A program made the translations under genes and the position numbers. Of a stretch of 64,000 nucleotides of DNA, positions 26,589 to 36,154 are shown piece by piece. The DNA is from Gemmatimonadaceae bacterium (GTDB lineage: Bacteria; Gemmatimonadota; Gemmatimonadetes; Gemmatimonadales; Gemmatimonadaceae). The DNA is taken from positions 25,986 through 89,985 of the forward strand of contig JADZAN010000013.1 in assembly GCA_020852815.1 (NCBI GenBank). The letters are read 5' to 3'. The notes under the pieces were generated by a model, which worked only from the letters and a program-made list of their open reading frames with translations, ran no database searches and was not told where the DNA came from. Position 1 is the first letter of the stretch, and each line of letters begins with the position of its first letter.

Positions 26589-28408
26589 CGCTGTCCGTGC
26601 TCTCCGCGACCGCCGGCGTCCTGACGATTGTCGCGGGACTCGGCTGGTGGTGGGGGAACCGGCTGGCGCGCTCCGCGCCGAACGTCGCGCCCGAACCGCC
26701 ATCGCCGAATTTCCTTTCGGCCCCTTCGACCCCTCCAGGGGCTGACCCTTTCGATGCCATGAACGAAGACGTGTTTCTCTCCAAGCTTTCCGACGCCGTG
26801 CTCATTGCCGGGCGCGACGGCGTGATTGCCAATGCGAGTCGCGGCGCCGAGCGCGTCCTGGGGTGGTCGCCCGAGCACCTGCGCGAGCGGCGCGTGGCCT
26901 CGATCATCCACGAGGACAACGTGGCCGAGGCGTCGCAGGCGCTCGAGCGCGTGGCCGACGGCGCCGAGTTGCACCTGCCGCAGCGCTGGCGCGTGCGCCG
27001 CGCCGACGGGAGCTGGTTCGAGGCCGAGTGCACGGCAACGCGCCTCGCCGACGCCGCCGTGGATCGCTGCGTGGTGATTGCGCTTCGCGAGGCACCGCCG
27101 CGCGATGCGTTAGGCGCGAACGAGGGGCTCCGCGACCCGCTCACCGGGCTCGCCACGCGCGCCCTGTTCCGCGATCGCGCAGAACACGCGCTGTCGCGCG
27201 CGCATCGCCTGCAGCTCCCGCTTGCCGTGCTGTACCTCGAGTTTGACGACTTCCGCGCCGGCGGGATCCGCGCCAAGGTCGAGGAACTGGAGAAGCTGAT
27301 CGTCTCGGCGTCCACGCGCCTCAACACCGTCCTGCGCTCCTCCGACTCGGCCGGCCGCGTGGAAGGGTCGCGATTCGCCATCCTCCTCGAGGACATGACG
27401 GACGAGTCGAACTTCGTGCAGGTGGCCGATCGCATCGGGCAGGCGTTTGCCGCGCCGCTCCTCGTGGACGGCAAGGAGTTCATCGGCAATGCCAACCTCG
27501 GGATTGCCAGTGCCATGCCCGAGGACTCGGTGGACGACATGATTCGTCACGCCGACGTCGCGCTGCGCGCCGCCAAGCGTCGCGGGCGTGGCGCCTGCGA
27601 ACTGTTCGACCCGCGCGTGCACGAGCCGGCGCTCTCGCACAACAAGCTCGAAGATGACCTTCGCAAGGCCATCGAGGCTGGTGACTTCTCGCTCGTCTAC
27701 CAGCCCATCGTGATCCTGCGCTCGCGCCGCATTGCCGGTGTGGAGGCGCTGGTGCGCTGGAACCACCGCCATCGCGGGCTCATCCCCGCCGCGGCCTTCA
27801 TCCCGGTGGCGGAGGAGACGGGGCTCATCATCCCCCTCGGCCGCTGGATCATCCAGGAGGCGTGCACGCAGGCCAAGGTGTGGCAGGACACGATCGGTCC
27901 CGACCGCTCGCTCACCGTGACGGTGAACATCACGCCGCGGCAGTTGCTGCACCCGCGCTTCGTGGACGACGTGGCCGCCGCGCTGCAGCAGAGCCAGATC
28001 GAGCCGCACCGCCTGGTGCTCGAGATCTCGGAGGGCGGGCTGGCGCGCAGCATGACCGACTCGCTCAACCGGCTGCGCCAGGTGCGCGCCCTGGGCGTGC
28101 GCATCGCCATCGATGACTACGGGTCACGCTCTGCGTCGTTAGGGGACCCGGCCGACATCCCGGTCGACATCCTCAAGATCGACCGCAGCTACATCAGCCA
28201 GGTCACGCGCCGCCCCGAGGAGCACGCCGCCACGCGCGCCATCGTCGCGCTGGGCAAGCTCAAGCGCCTGCGCACCGTGGCCGAGGGGATCGAGCGCGAG
28301 GAACAGCTGGCCGAGCTCCTCCGCTTCAAGTGCGAGTACGGGCAGGGGACGCTCTTCTCGGAGCCGGTGACGGCGGATGGCTTCCTCGAGTTGCTGCGAA
28401 GGGATTAG
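26585..28408 (+). CDS. PAS-GGDEF-EAL protein, probable c-di-GMP phosphodiesterase
   Basis: A 607-residue protein with one N-terminal membrane helix, a PAS domain (residues 60-170), a GGDEF domain (175-335) and an EAL domain (350-605). The GGDEF active site has decayed to EGSRF, so cyclase activity is unlikely. The EAL domain keeps the ExLxR motif as EALVR, the metal-binding pair in AIDDYG, ILKIDRSYI and the late glutamate in EGIERE, so phosphodiesterase activity is likely. The GTG start at 26585 overlaps a short upstream frame. A hairpin follows the stop. Confidence 0.88.
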   Translation: MTLSVLSATAGVLTIVAGLGWWWGNRLARSAPNVAPEPPSPNFLSAPSTPPGADPFDAMNEDVFLSKLSDAVLIAGRDGVIANASRGAERVLGWSPEHLRERRVASIIHEDNVAEASQALERVADGAELHLPQRWRVRRADGSWFEAECTATRLADAAVDRCVVIALREAPPRDALGANEGLRDPLTGLATRALFRDRAEHALSRAHRLQLPLAVLYLEFDDFRAGGIRAKVEELEKLIVSASTRLNTVLRSSDSAGRVEGSRFAILLEDMTDESNFVQVADRIGQAFAAPLLVDGKEFIGNANLGIASAMPEDSVDDMIRHADVALRAAKRRGRGACELFDPRVHEPALSHNKLEDDLRKAIEAGDFSLVYQPIVILRSRRIAGVEALVRWNHRHRGLIPAAAFIPVAEETGLIIPLGRWIIQEACTQAKVWQDTIGPDRSLTVTVNITPRQLLHPRFVDDVAAALQQSQIEPHRLVLEISEGGLARSMTDSLNRLRQVRALGVRIAIDDYGSRSASLGDPADIPVDILKIDRSYISQVTRRPEEHAATRAIVALGKLKRLRTVAEGIEREEQLAELLRFKCEYGQGTLFSEPVTADGFLELLRRD

Positions 28409-28436
28409 GGGCGGACGGGGGACGGGGGACGGGAGT

Positions 28437-28464
28437 GCGAACGGCGCCGTTAGGCGCCGTTCGC
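28437..28464. terminator. Bidirectional hairpin with GTTA loop
   Basis: A perfect 12-base stem GCGAACGGCGCC / GGCGCCGTTCGC with tetraloop GTTA, between the convergent EAL and AI-2E-family genes. The loop and right arm together contain the recurring GTTAGGC word. Confidence 0.75.
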
Positions 28465-28537
28465 GTTGCTGCACGATGCTGGGGGGGGCGCCGGGGGGCA
28501 CTCCCGTCCATACGCTTCGCCCGTCTCGGCAGTCCGA

Positions 28538-29608
28538 TCAGGCGTCCCGCTCTTCCACCTCCCACGTGGGGTCGGCAAGGGGATGCGGGATCTTCATCTC
28601 CATGGTGCGCGTGACCTGCTTGTCGATGTACTCCTCGCGGTAGAGTCGCACCAGGACAAAGAAGTACTGGATGGCCAGGGGACCGAGCAGGATCCCTAAC
28701 AATCCGAAGATGGTCACGCCGGCAAAGGCGCCGACGAGCGTGATCATCGGGTGGATGTTGGAGACGCGCTTGAAGACGATGGGGCGGATGACGTTGTCGA
28801 TGTTGCTGGCGAAGACGGCACCAATCACGAAAAGTATCGCCGCCATCCCGTACTGCTGCTCCAGCGCGAGGACGAGCGTCCCCGGGAGCCAGACCATCGC
28901 ACTCCCCAGCACGGGAAGAATGGAGCAGAACGCGGTCACCACGCCCCACAGCGCCGCGTTAGGGAACCCGACGACGCGAAAGCCGATCCCGATCAGCGTC
29001 CCCTGCAGCAAGGCGGTGAGGGCGGTCCCCAGCAGCGTGGCGTGCGTCACGGAGTAGAAGCGCGTCCGTAGCTCGTCGGCCGTATCCTCCGAGAACGGCA
29101 GGACGCGACGGAAGACGCGCCACGACCGATTGGCCGAGAGCAGCATGTAGTACAGCGCGAAGAACGAGATGACCAGGTTGAGCGTCGCCTTGGCCGCCCC
29201 GCCAACGAGGTCGAACGCCTGCCCCGACACCCACTGGATCAGCGAGCCGCTCGCCTTCGCGATCTCGTTCCCGATCTGGATGCGCCCCACGCGCAGCTCG
29301 GAGACGCGCTGGAAGAAGGCGCTCTGCTGCGCGCTGCGCAGCGCGTCGGGGAGCTGGTCCGCAGCGAGGAAGATGATCCACCCGATTGGGAAGGCGATGA
29401 CCACGATCGCGCCTACGAGCGTGATGGCGGCCGCGAGGTCGGCGTTCAGGCGTCGCGCCAGGCGCCGGTACACCGGTACGCACAACACGTACAAGACCGC
29501 CGATCCGAGGAGCCCCGAGGCGAATGGCGCGACCGCATACACGATCGCGATTCCCAGCAGGATGATCAGGAGCCCGGCGCGCTGCTGCTTGGAATGAAGG
29601 AAGTCCAT
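28538..29608 (-). CDS. AI-2E family transporter (PerM-like)
   Basis: A 356-residue inner-membrane protein with paired helices and the central amphipathic loop region of the family. Conserved pieces are ALYYMLL in the middle and the C-terminal SNIDNVIRPIVFKR, PMITLVGAFAGVTIFGLLGILLGP. Family members were proposed as autoinducer exporters or Na+/H+ antiporters; the real substrate here is unknown. ATG 29608 is selected; TTG 29644 and GTG 29632 are upstream alternatives with no better binding site. Confidence 0.88.
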   Translation of the reverse strand: MDFLHSKQQRAGLLIILLGIAIVYAVAPFASGLLGSAVLYVLCVPVYRRLARRLNADLAAAITLVGAIVVIAFPIGWIIFLAADQLPDALRSAQQSAFFQRVSELRVGRIQIGNEIAKASGSLIQWVSGQAFDLVGGAAKATLNLVISFFALYYMLLSANRSWRVFRRVLPFSEDTADELRTRFYSVTHATLLGTALTALLQGTLIGIGFRVVGFPNAALWGVVTAFCSILPVLGSAMVWLPGTLVLALEQQYGMAAILFVIGAVFASNIDNVIRPIVFKRVSNIHPMITLVGAFAGVTIFGLLGILLGPLAIQYFFVLVRLYREEYIDKQVTRTMEMKIPHPLADPTWEVEERDA

Positions 29609-29651
29609 GGAAGGGGGCAAGAGTACGTGCACCGGCTCCCCCAACGATGGT

Positions 29652-29689
29652 ACAGGGGCGCCCCCCTCGCAACGTGGAAGCGCCCCTGT
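29652..29689 (-). terminator. Terminator after arsR-type repressor gene
   Basis: Arms ACAGGGGCGC and GCGCCCCTGT, perfect over ten bases with an 18-base loop, between the ArsR stop and the AI-2E gene start. Confidence 0.6.
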
Positions 29690-29736
29690 CGCCGATGCCT
29701 CACGCGCCGCGCGCCGCGGGCCGCGCGCGCGCGTCG

Positions 29737-30069
29737 CTACCCGGTGGGGCGCATCACGCGCTCGCGGTCACGCAGCTCGGCCTCGATGCGCCCGCACATC
29801 ACGTCGCACAGGCGGAAGATCTCCTTGTCGGCAAGGGCGTAGTAGACGAACAACCCCTCCTTGCGACGCTTCACGAAGCCCAGCGTGTGCAGCTGCGCCA
29901 GGTGCTTGGAGACGTTGGCCTGTGACAGCTCGGTCACCTCGACCAGTTCGCCGACGGTCCGCTCCCCCGGGCGAAGCGCGTTGAGCAGTCGCAGGCGCGC
30001 CGGATCGGCGAGCGCCTTGAAACGCTCGGCCACCAGCGTGAGCAGCTCGGAAGACATCGACCTGGCCAT
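29737..30069 (-). CDS. ArsR/SmtB-family repressor
   Basis: A 110-residue winged-helix regulator. The recognition helix region reads ELSQANVSKHLAQLHTLGFVKRRKEG, followed by the wing LFVYYALAD. A C-terminal cysteine pair, RLCDVMCG, could be a metal- or thiol-sensing site. ATG 30069 has AGGAG eight bases upstream. It closes the RND efflux gene group but has its own AT-rich promoter after the DUF2892 gene. It is the obvious candidate regulator of the group; its ligand is unknown. Confidence 0.88.
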   Translation of the reverse strand: MARSMSSELLTLVAERFKALADPARLRLLNALRPGERTVGELVEVTELSQANVSKHLAQLHTLGFVKRRKEGLFVYYALADKEIFRLCDVMCGRIEAELRDRERVMRPTG

Positions 30070-30126
30070 GCGGTCTACTCCTGTGTCGCACGAGGGCGAG
30101 AAGGCACCGGGTGGTTGCTGGACCAT

Positions 30127-30155
30127 AATATAGCCATTCAGTAATACTCCGTCAG
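30127..30155 (-). promoter_or_regulatory. Promoter of the ArsR-type gene
   Basis: On the minus strand CTGACG (30150-30155) and TATATT (30127-30132) are 17 bases apart, in a rare AT-rich patch that overlaps the DUF2892 stop codon. The -10/spacer region is where an ArsR dimer would bind for autoregulation. Confidence 0.55.
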
Positions 30156-30352
30156 CCGCGACGGCACCCGAACAGGCCAAAGCGCCCCAGGATCCTTTCC
30201 AGCGGGCAGAAGTGGGTGATGCTCGACTGCACGAGATTGAAGCCGACGAAGGCGGTGAAGGCGAACCACCACGGGTTCACCCACGTGCCGAGCGCCACGG
30301 ACAGCAGGATGAAGGTGCCGGCGAACCGGCGGATCAGGTCGTCATTGCACAT
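30152..30352 (-). CDS. DUF2892 / YgaP-like membrane protein
   Basis: A 66-residue protein with two membrane helices (FAGTFILLSVALGTWV and FAFTAFVGFNLVQSSI) and the C-terminal CPLERILGRFG typical of the DUF2892 (YgaP transmembrane) family. Such proteins often accompany ArsR-type, sulfur-responsive regulators and RND or rhodanese genes. It begins 15 bases after the RND pump gene. Confidence 0.88.
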   Translation of the reverse strand: MCNDDLIRRFAGTFILLSVALGTWVNPWWFAFTAFVGFNLVQSSITHFCPLERILGRFGLFGCRRG

Positions 30353-30367
30353 TGTCGTCTCTCTTGG

Positions 30368-33300
30368 TCAGAGGTGTCGTTCCATTGGGGTCACTGCGAC
30401 GTGGAGACGCTCCCCCTCCATCGCATTCTTCGTGTAGTCGGCAGCACGGCGGTGCATCAGCTCCCAGTAGAGGAGCGGCACCACCACCATCGTGAGCAAT
30501 GTGGCGACGATCGCGCCCGACATCAGCGCCACCGCCAACCCCTGGAAGATCGGATCGAGCACCATCACCAACCCGCCAATGACGACGGCCGCCGCCGTGA
30601 GCGCGATGGGGCGGAATCGCACGCTCCCCGCCTCGATCACCGCCTCGCGCAATGTGCGCCCGCGTGCCTCGGCGAGCTCGATGAAGTCCACCAGCAGGAT
30701 CGAGTTGCGCACGATGATCCCCGCCAGTGCGATCATCCCGATCATCGATGTCGCCGTGAAGAACGCCCCCGTCATCGCGTGCCCGGGGAGGATCCCGATG
30801 AGCGTGAGCGGAATGGGGGCCATGATCACGAGCGGTGTGCTGAACGACTGGAACCATCCGACGACCAGGACATAGATCAGGATCAGCACCGCGGCGAAGG
30901 CGATCCCGAGGTCGCGGAAGACCTCGATCGTCACCTGCCACTCGCCGTCCCACTTCAGCGCCAGCTCGTTGACCTGCTCCGGCTGCACGGCGTTGTAGCG
31001 CGCGATCTCGGCGCCGTTGATGCGAAGCTGGTCGAGCTTCTCGTTCATGGCCAGGATGGCGTACACGGGCGACTCGATCGAGCCGGCGACATCACCCGTG
31101 ACGTAGATGACCGCGCGCAGGTTGCGCCGAACGCGCACCCCCTCGCGGCTGGTGGAGTCGACGGTCACGAAGCGCCCCAGAGGCTGCGGCCCCAGCATCG
31201 TGGCCACGGGAATGGCCAGCAGCGCCTGCACCGATGAACGATCGGTGAGCGTCAGCCGCGGGACGATCGCCGTCCCTTCGCGCGACTCGGCGTTAGGCGC
31301 GATGCCCACCGGGGCGCCGGAGAGCGCCAGGTAGAGCGTCTGCGTGATCTGCTCCACGCTGGCCCCGCTGCGCGCCGCCAGCACGCGATCCACGCGGAAG
31401 GCCTGCTTCACCTGCGGCGCCTCGATGGTCCAGTCCACGTCCACGACCCCCGGCGTGGTCTCGAAGATCTTCCGGACCTCCGAGGCCGCCGCGACACGCA
31501 CACTGTCGTTGGGGCCGTAGATCTCCGCCACCAGCGTCGACATCACCGGCGGCCCCGGCGGGATCTCGGCCACCTTCACCGAGGCGTCGAAGCGACGCGC
31601 GATGGCATCCAGGTGCGGACGCACGGCCACGGCGATGTCGTGCGACTGGCGGTCGCGCTCATCCTTGCCCAGCAGGTTGACCTGCACGTCAACGACGTTG
31701 GCGCCGCGCCGCATGAAGTAGTGCCGCACCAGCCCGTTGAAGTTGAACGGTGCTGCTGTCCCCGCGTAGACCTCGGTGCTCTTGACCTCGGGGACGGTGC
31801 GAAGGTACGCCGCCATCGATTCACCCAGCGCCTGGCTCGTCTCCAGCGTCGCCCCCTCGGGGAGGTCGGCAATGACCTGGAACTCGCTCTTGTTGTCGAA
31901 GGGCAGCATCTTCACCTGCACCGCCTTCACCGCGAGGAGCCCCATCGAGGCGAAGAGCAGCAATACCGTCGCGCCGTAGAAGGCGTAGCGCCGAGCGCGC
32001 CGCTCGATGAGCGGCGTCATGAGCTTCGCGTAGAAGGCGCCGAACTTCCCGGCTTCCTCGGGCTCGTGCGCGCGATCCATCGAGGTCACGTGCTGCGTCA
32101 CGTGCCCGCGCAACAGCTTGAGCGCGATCCACGGCGTCACGATGAACGCCACCGCGAGCGAGGCGATCATCGCCACCGAGGCGCCCACCGGGATGGGGCG
32201 CATGTACGGCCCCATCATCCCGGAGACGAAGGCCATGGGGAGGATGGCCGCAATGACGGTGAGCGTGGCAAGGATCGTCGGGTTCCCGACTTCGTCGACC
32301 CCCTCCACCGCCGCGACTTCCGGCGTGCGGTCACCGCGCACCATGTGACGGTAGATGTTCTCCACCACCACGATCGCGTCGTCCACCAGGATGCCGATGG
32401 AGAAGATGAGCGCGAACAGCGTGATGCGGTTGAGCGTGTAGCCTAACGCGTAGTAGGTGAACAGAGTGAGCGCGAGCGTGACCGGAACCGCGACGAGCAC
32501 CACGAGCGCCTCGCGCCAGCCGAGGAAGAGGCCGACCAGGAGGGTGACCGAGAGCGTGGCGATGAGGAGGTGCAGGATGAGTTCCTGCGCCTTTTCCCCC
32601 GCCGTCTCGCCGTAGTCGCGCGTGACATCGAGCGTGACGTCGGCGGGGAGGAGGCGCCCGCGTGCCGCCTCCACCCGCCCTTCCACCGCCGTCGTCACGA
32701 CCGTCGCGTTGGCCCCCTTTCGCTTGGCCACGCTGATCGTCACCGCCTGCTCCACCGTGCCACCGGAGGCAGCGTGCGAGACGTAGCTCTCGACCTCGCC
32801 ATACTCCTCGCTCACCGCCGCCACGTCGCGCAGCATGACCGGCGCACCGCCGCGCGCGCTGATCACGACGCTGCCGACGTCGCCCGCCGTCGCCAGCGGG
32901 GCGCCCACATCCACCCGGTACACCGTGTTTGCCGCGGCAAACTCCCCGGCCTGCAATCGCGCGTTTGCCCCGCGCAACGCCATGGCGACTTCACCCGGCG
33001 TGACGCCGCGCGCCGCCAGGCGGGCCGGATCGATCGTCACGCGCACCTGCTTCGGCGCCCCCCCGATCACCTGCGTCTCCGAGACGTCGGTGACCGTGCG
33101 GATCTCGTCCTCGAGGTGCGTGGCGAGCTGCCGCAGCGCGTTGGAGTCGTAGTGCCTCGACGACAGCGTCAGCGTCATGACCGGGACGTCGTCGATGGAG
33201 TGTGGCTTCACCAGCGGCGGCATGGCCCCGGGCGGCGCCTGGTCCATCGCCGACGCCAGCTTGGCCTGCACCCTGGTGATGCTGCGCTCCTGGTCCTCGC

Positions 33301-33601
33301 CCACCTTGAAGCGGACGGTGACCATCGTGTATCCCTCACCCGCCATGGTGTAGACATGGTCGACGCCGGGAATCTCCCACATGCGTCGCTCGATGGGTCG
33401 GGCAACCAGGTTCTCGACCTCGCGCGCCCCCGCTCCCGGCAGGGCGGCGATCACGTCGATCATCGGGACGGAGATCTGCGGCTCCTCCTCCCGTGGTGTG
33501 GCCAGCATCCCCAGCAGCCCGACGATCAGCGACGCCACCGTCACCAGCGGCGTGAGCTTGGACTGCAGGAACGCCTTCGCGATGCGACCGGAGATACCCA
33601 T
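30368..33601 (-). CDS. RND efflux pump inner-membrane subunit
   Basis: A 1,077-residue resistance-nodulation-division transporter. The N-terminal helix, the first large periplasmic loop (residues 45-340), a six-helix block with the proton-relay pair in GILVDDAIVVVENIYRH, the second loop (590-870) and the last six helices are all present. Length and motif set fit the hydrophobe/amphiphile-type pumps more than the metal CusA group, but substrate is not determinable. It forms a tripartite complex with the two upstream gene products. It begins three bases after the adaptor gene stop. Confidence 0.92.
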   Translation of the reverse strand: MGISGRIAKAFLQSKLTPLVTVASLIVGLLGMLATPREEEPQISVPMIDVIAALPGAGAREVENLVARPIERRMWEIPGVDHVYTMAGEGYTMVTVRFKVGEDQERSITRVQAKLASAMDQAPPGAMPPLVKPHSIDDVPVMTLTLSSRHYDSNALRQLATHLEDEIRTVTDVSETQVIGGAPKQVRVTIDPARLAARGVTPGEVAMALRGANARLQAGEFAAANTVYRVDVGAPLATAGDVGSVVISARGGAPVMLRDVAAVSEEYGEVESYVSHAASGGTVEQAVTISVAKRKGANATVVTTAVEGRVEAARGRLLPADVTLDVTRDYGETAGEKAQELILHLLIATLSVTLLVGLFLGWREALVVLVAVPVTLALTLFTYYALGYTLNRITLFALIFSIGILVDDAIVVVENIYRHMVRGDRTPEVAAVEGVDEVGNPTILATLTVIAAILPMAFVSGMMGPYMRPIPVGASVAMIASLAVAFIVTPWIALKLLRGHVTQHVTSMDRAHEPEEAGKFGAFYAKLMTPLIERRARRYAFYGATVLLLFASMGLLAVKAVQVKMLPFDNKSEFQVIADLPEGATLETSQALGESMAAYLRTVPEVKSTEVYAGTAAPFNFNGLVRHYFMRRGANVVDVQVNLLGKDERDRQSHDIAVAVRPHLDAIARRFDASVKVAEIPPGPPVMSTLVAEIYGPNDSVRVAAASEVRKIFETTPGVVDVDWTIEAPQVKQAFRVDRVLAARSGASVEQITQTLYLALSGAPVGIAPNAESREGTAIVPRLTLTDRSSVQALLAIPVATMLGPQPLGRFVTVDSTSREGVRVRRNLRAVIYVTGDVAGSIESPVYAILAMNEKLDQLRINGAEIARYNAVQPEQVNELALKWDGEWQVTIEVFRDLGIAFAAVLILIYVLVVGWFQSFSTPLVIMAPIPLTLIGILPGHAMTGAFFTATSMIGMIALAGIIVRNSILLVDFIELAEARGRTLREAVIEAGSVRFRPIALTAAAVVIGGLVMVLDPIFQGLAVALMSGAIVATLLTMVVVPLLYWELMHRRAADYTKNAMEGERLHVAVTPMERHL

Positions 33602-33604
33602 CGG

Positions 33605-34651
33605 TTACTCCCTCGTCGAGCCGTTAGGCACGCGCACCGTGTCGCCCGCGGCCAACCCGGCCAGGACCTCGACGCGGTCGCCCACCATCGCCCCGGTCCG
33701 GATCCAGCGCGTCGTCGTCGCGCCGCCGCTCGTGACCGTCACCCCCACGAGGTCGCCCTCGCGACGCAGCGCGCCGCTGGGGACGAGGAGCGCCTGACGA
33801 GTCCCGGCGCCAACCATGAGGCGCGCCGCGCCGCCGCTCAGCAGCGAGCCGTCACGATTGGCGACGACTGCATTCACGGTGTAGAGGCTCCCCCCGGCCG
33901 CCGGGACGACCCCCTCCACCGTCGCCGTCGCCGCAACGCCTTCCACCGTCACCGCCACACGGGCACCGCGCGCGACCTTCGCCGCAACCGCCGGCGATAC
34001 CGTCGCGGCGATGCGCAACGAGCGATTGTCCTGCACCGTGACCAGCGGCGCGCCCGGCGCGGCGAACGCGCCGGGATCGACAAAACGCTGGGTCACCGTT
34101 CCCGCGAACGGGGCGCGTACCACGGAGTAGCCCGCCACGGCATCGATCTCCGACTCACCGGCGCGCGCCGCGCCCACTCCGGCCTGCGCCCGCGCCAGCC
34201 CCGCCTCGGCTGCGTCGAGTTGGGCCTTGGGGGCGGCGCTGTCGGCATACAGCGCCCGCATCCGGTTCGCCATCAGCTCCGCCTCGCGATACATCGCCTC
34301 GGCGCCGGCTATCCCTGCTTGCACCTGCCGGCGCTTCGCGTCGAGGTCGCGCGCGTCGATGCGCACCAGCGGCTGGCCGGCGCGCACCGCATCCCCTTCC
34401 TTCACGAGGACCGCGGTGACCGTCGCCATGAGCTTGGTGCTCAGCGTCGCCTGCGCGAACGGCTCGGCGATCGCGGTCGCTTCCTGCGTCGCCGCGATGG
34501 TGGTGTCGCGCAGCACGTAGGCCGTGCCCGCGGGCTGCGCGGCCTCCGCCTCGCGAACGGCCGCATGCTCGCGCGGTCCCCCGCACGCCGCCAGCGTCAA
34601 CGCAAGCGTCGCCGTCACGATGGCCAGCGCGGTCGTCTGCTGTCCCTGCAT
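33605..34651 (-). CDS. RND periplasmic adaptor (membrane fusion lipoprotein)
   Basis: A 348-residue adaptor with a lipoprotein leader ending in LTLAACGG. A lipoyl-like half (VKEGDAVRAGQPLVRID) precedes a helical hairpin rich in Ala, Glu and Arg (residues 100-155), and the second lipoyl half (VRAPFAGTVTQRFVDPGAF) and beta-barrel domain follow. It bridges the pump and the outer-membrane channel. ATG 34651 has GGAG eight bases upstream; an in-frame ATG at 34693 overlaps the previous gene and is less likely. Confidence 0.9.
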   Translation of the reverse strand: MQGQQTTALAIVTATLALTLAACGGPREHAAVREAEAAQPAGTAYVLRDTTIAATQEATAIAEPFAQATLSTKLMATVTAVLVKEGDAVRAGQPLVRIDARDLDAKRRQVQAGIAGAEAMYREAELMANRMRALYADSAAPKAQLDAAEAGLARAQAGVGAARAGESEIDAVAGYSVVRAPFAGTVTQRFVDPGAFAAPGAPLVTVQDNRSLRIAATVSPAVAAKVARGARVAVTVEGVAATATVEGVVPAAGGSLYTVNAVVANRDGSLLSGGAARLMVGAGTRQALLVPSGALRREGDLVGVTVTSGGATTTRWIRTGAMVGDRVEVLAGLAAGDTVRVPNGSTRE

Positions 34652-34682
34652 CTCGAATCTCCGGAAACCGGTTGGCTGTCGA

Positions 34683-36080
34683 TTATTGGTCATTGCGTGC
34701 AACCTGCGGCGCGCCGTCCAGGGCACGCAGCGCCCCGGGGTCGAGCCCCAGCGCCTTGCGCCGCTCGGCCGTGGCCACGATGAGCGTGTAACGCGCGCCG
34801 GCATGTGCCATGCGCGCCTGTGTCTCGATCGCCGCCGCGTCGAGCAGTTCCACCACCGGGGCCAGCCCGCCTGCGTACTTGCGCCCGACGATGCGGTGCG
34901 CGTCCACGGCCTGCTTCACCCCGCGCTCCGCGATGTCGAGTCGCGCCAGCGCGGTGCGCAACGTGGTCGCACTCGCCTCGATCTCGAGCCGAGCCTTGGC
35001 AACGGCGCCCTCGCGCATGGCCTGCGCCGCCTCGCGCCGCCCGGCAGTCGCGCGCACCTCACCAAGCTCGGAGGCGCCGGCAAAGGGCGACCACGAGGCC
35101 ATCACCCCCACTGTCCAGTTGTTGTCACCGCCATAGGGGCGCAGCGCGGAGTTCCAGTCGTAGCGCGCAAAGCCGTTGAGGCGCGGGAGGTAGAGCGAGC
35201 GCGCACGCAACGCATCCGACTCCGCCGCCTCTGCCCCGGCGCGCGCCGCGTCGACGTCGGCGCGCACCTCGCGTGGCGTGGCGTCGAGTGCCTCCCGCGC
35301 CAGCGCCCGTACCGCATCGCTCGACGGCATCCCGCCAGGGAGCTGCCCCACGGTGTCGTCAGGCATCCCGAGCAGCGTGGCCAGCCCGAGGCGCGCGTTG
35401 AGCGCGTCGCCCGTGGCCTCGACCAGCATCGTCTCGACCTCGCCCGCCTTGACCGACGCCAGCATCGCATCGGAGGGAGTGACGAGGCCATTCTTCGCCA
35501 TCTGCTCGGCCTGCCGCACGTGCGCCGTCGCGGCGCGCACCGCGGCCTCGAGCGTCACGACCTTCTCCCGCGCCAGGACGGCACCATAGAAGGCGCGAAT
35601 CACGTCAACGCGCGTGGTGACTGCGGTCCAGTCGGCCGTTGCGCGCGCGGCATCGCCGGCGCGTGTGGCCGCTCGTCGCCCGACGAGGGCGTCGGCGTTG
35701 AAGAGCGGTTGTTCGAGGACCATCGCCCCCAGGTAGTTGTTGGCGGGCGCGGGGTAGTTGAGGCGCCGCGGATCGAAGTCCTGCTGCGTGATGGTGCGTT
35801 GGCGCAGCAAGGTGCCGAAGGCGCCGATGGGATCGGTGGTGCGGACAAAGCCCGCGTCGAAACGAAGGCTGGGCAGCACGCCCTTGAGCGGCGCCAGCGA
35901 CTGCGCACGCTGTGCGCTGGCCATCGCCCCCTGGGCGCGATTGGCGTAGGCGTGGGCATCGCCGCGGTCCAGGGCATCGCCGAGCGTGAGTCGCTGGGCG
36001 GCGGCGGCGGCGTCCTGGGCTCGCGCGGGCCCCGCCCAGAACGCGGCGGCGGCGAGCCAGGCCAACAAGGGAAATCGCAT
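34683..36080 (-). CDS. TolC-like outer-membrane efflux protein
   Basis: A 465-residue outer-membrane factor with a signal peptide (FPLLAWLAAAAFWAGPARAQ), long heptad-like helical stretches and two internally similar halves, as in TolC. The segment TRVDVIRAFYGAVLAREKVV is typical of the family. It is the first gene of the efflux operon, located just behind a promoter overlapped by a palindrome. Confidence 0.9.
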   Translation of the reverse strand: MRFPLLAWLAAAAFWAGPARAQDAAAAAQRLTLGDALDRGDAHAYANRAQGAMASAQRAQSLAPLKGVLPSLRFDAGFVRTTDPIGAFGTLLRQRTITQQDFDPRRLNYPAPANNYLGAMVLEQPLFNADALVGRRAATRAGDAARATADWTAVTTRVDVIRAFYGAVLAREKVVTLEAAVRAATAHVRQAEQMAKNGLVTPSDAMLASVKAGEVETMLVEATGDALNARLGLATLLGMPDDTVGQLPGGMPSSDAVRALAREALDATPREVRADVDAARAGAEAAESDALRARSLYLPRLNGFARYDWNSALRPYGGDNNWTVGVMASWSPFAGASELGEVRATAGRREAAQAMREGAVAKARLEIEASATTLRTALARLDIAERGVKQAVDAHRIVGRKYAGGLAPVVELLDAAAIETQARMAHAGARYTLIVATAERRKALGLDPGALRALDGAPQVARNDQ

Positions 36081-36132
36081 GCGGTACGAGGGGTGGGCGG
36101 TGTGGTCCGGCGGCGCACCTGCGCCGCGAGGC

Positions 36133-36154
36133 TACATAACCATATAGTTATGTA
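36133..36154. promoter_or_regulatory. AT-rich palindromic operator
   Basis: Arms TACATAAC (36133-36140) and GTTATGTA (36147-36154) are perfect inverted repeats around CATATA, in an otherwise GC-rich region. The palindrome covers the proposed -10 element of the efflux operon, so a repressor bound here would block transcription. The form fits a TetR- or PadR-type site; no such regulator is encoded nearby, and the ArsR protein at the operon end is the other candidate. Confidence 0.7.

Noticed and set aside
30368..33601. Assignment as a CusA/CzcA metal pump
   Set aside because: The metal-group motifs are not seen and neighbours do not include a metal chaperone; only a general RND call is safe.
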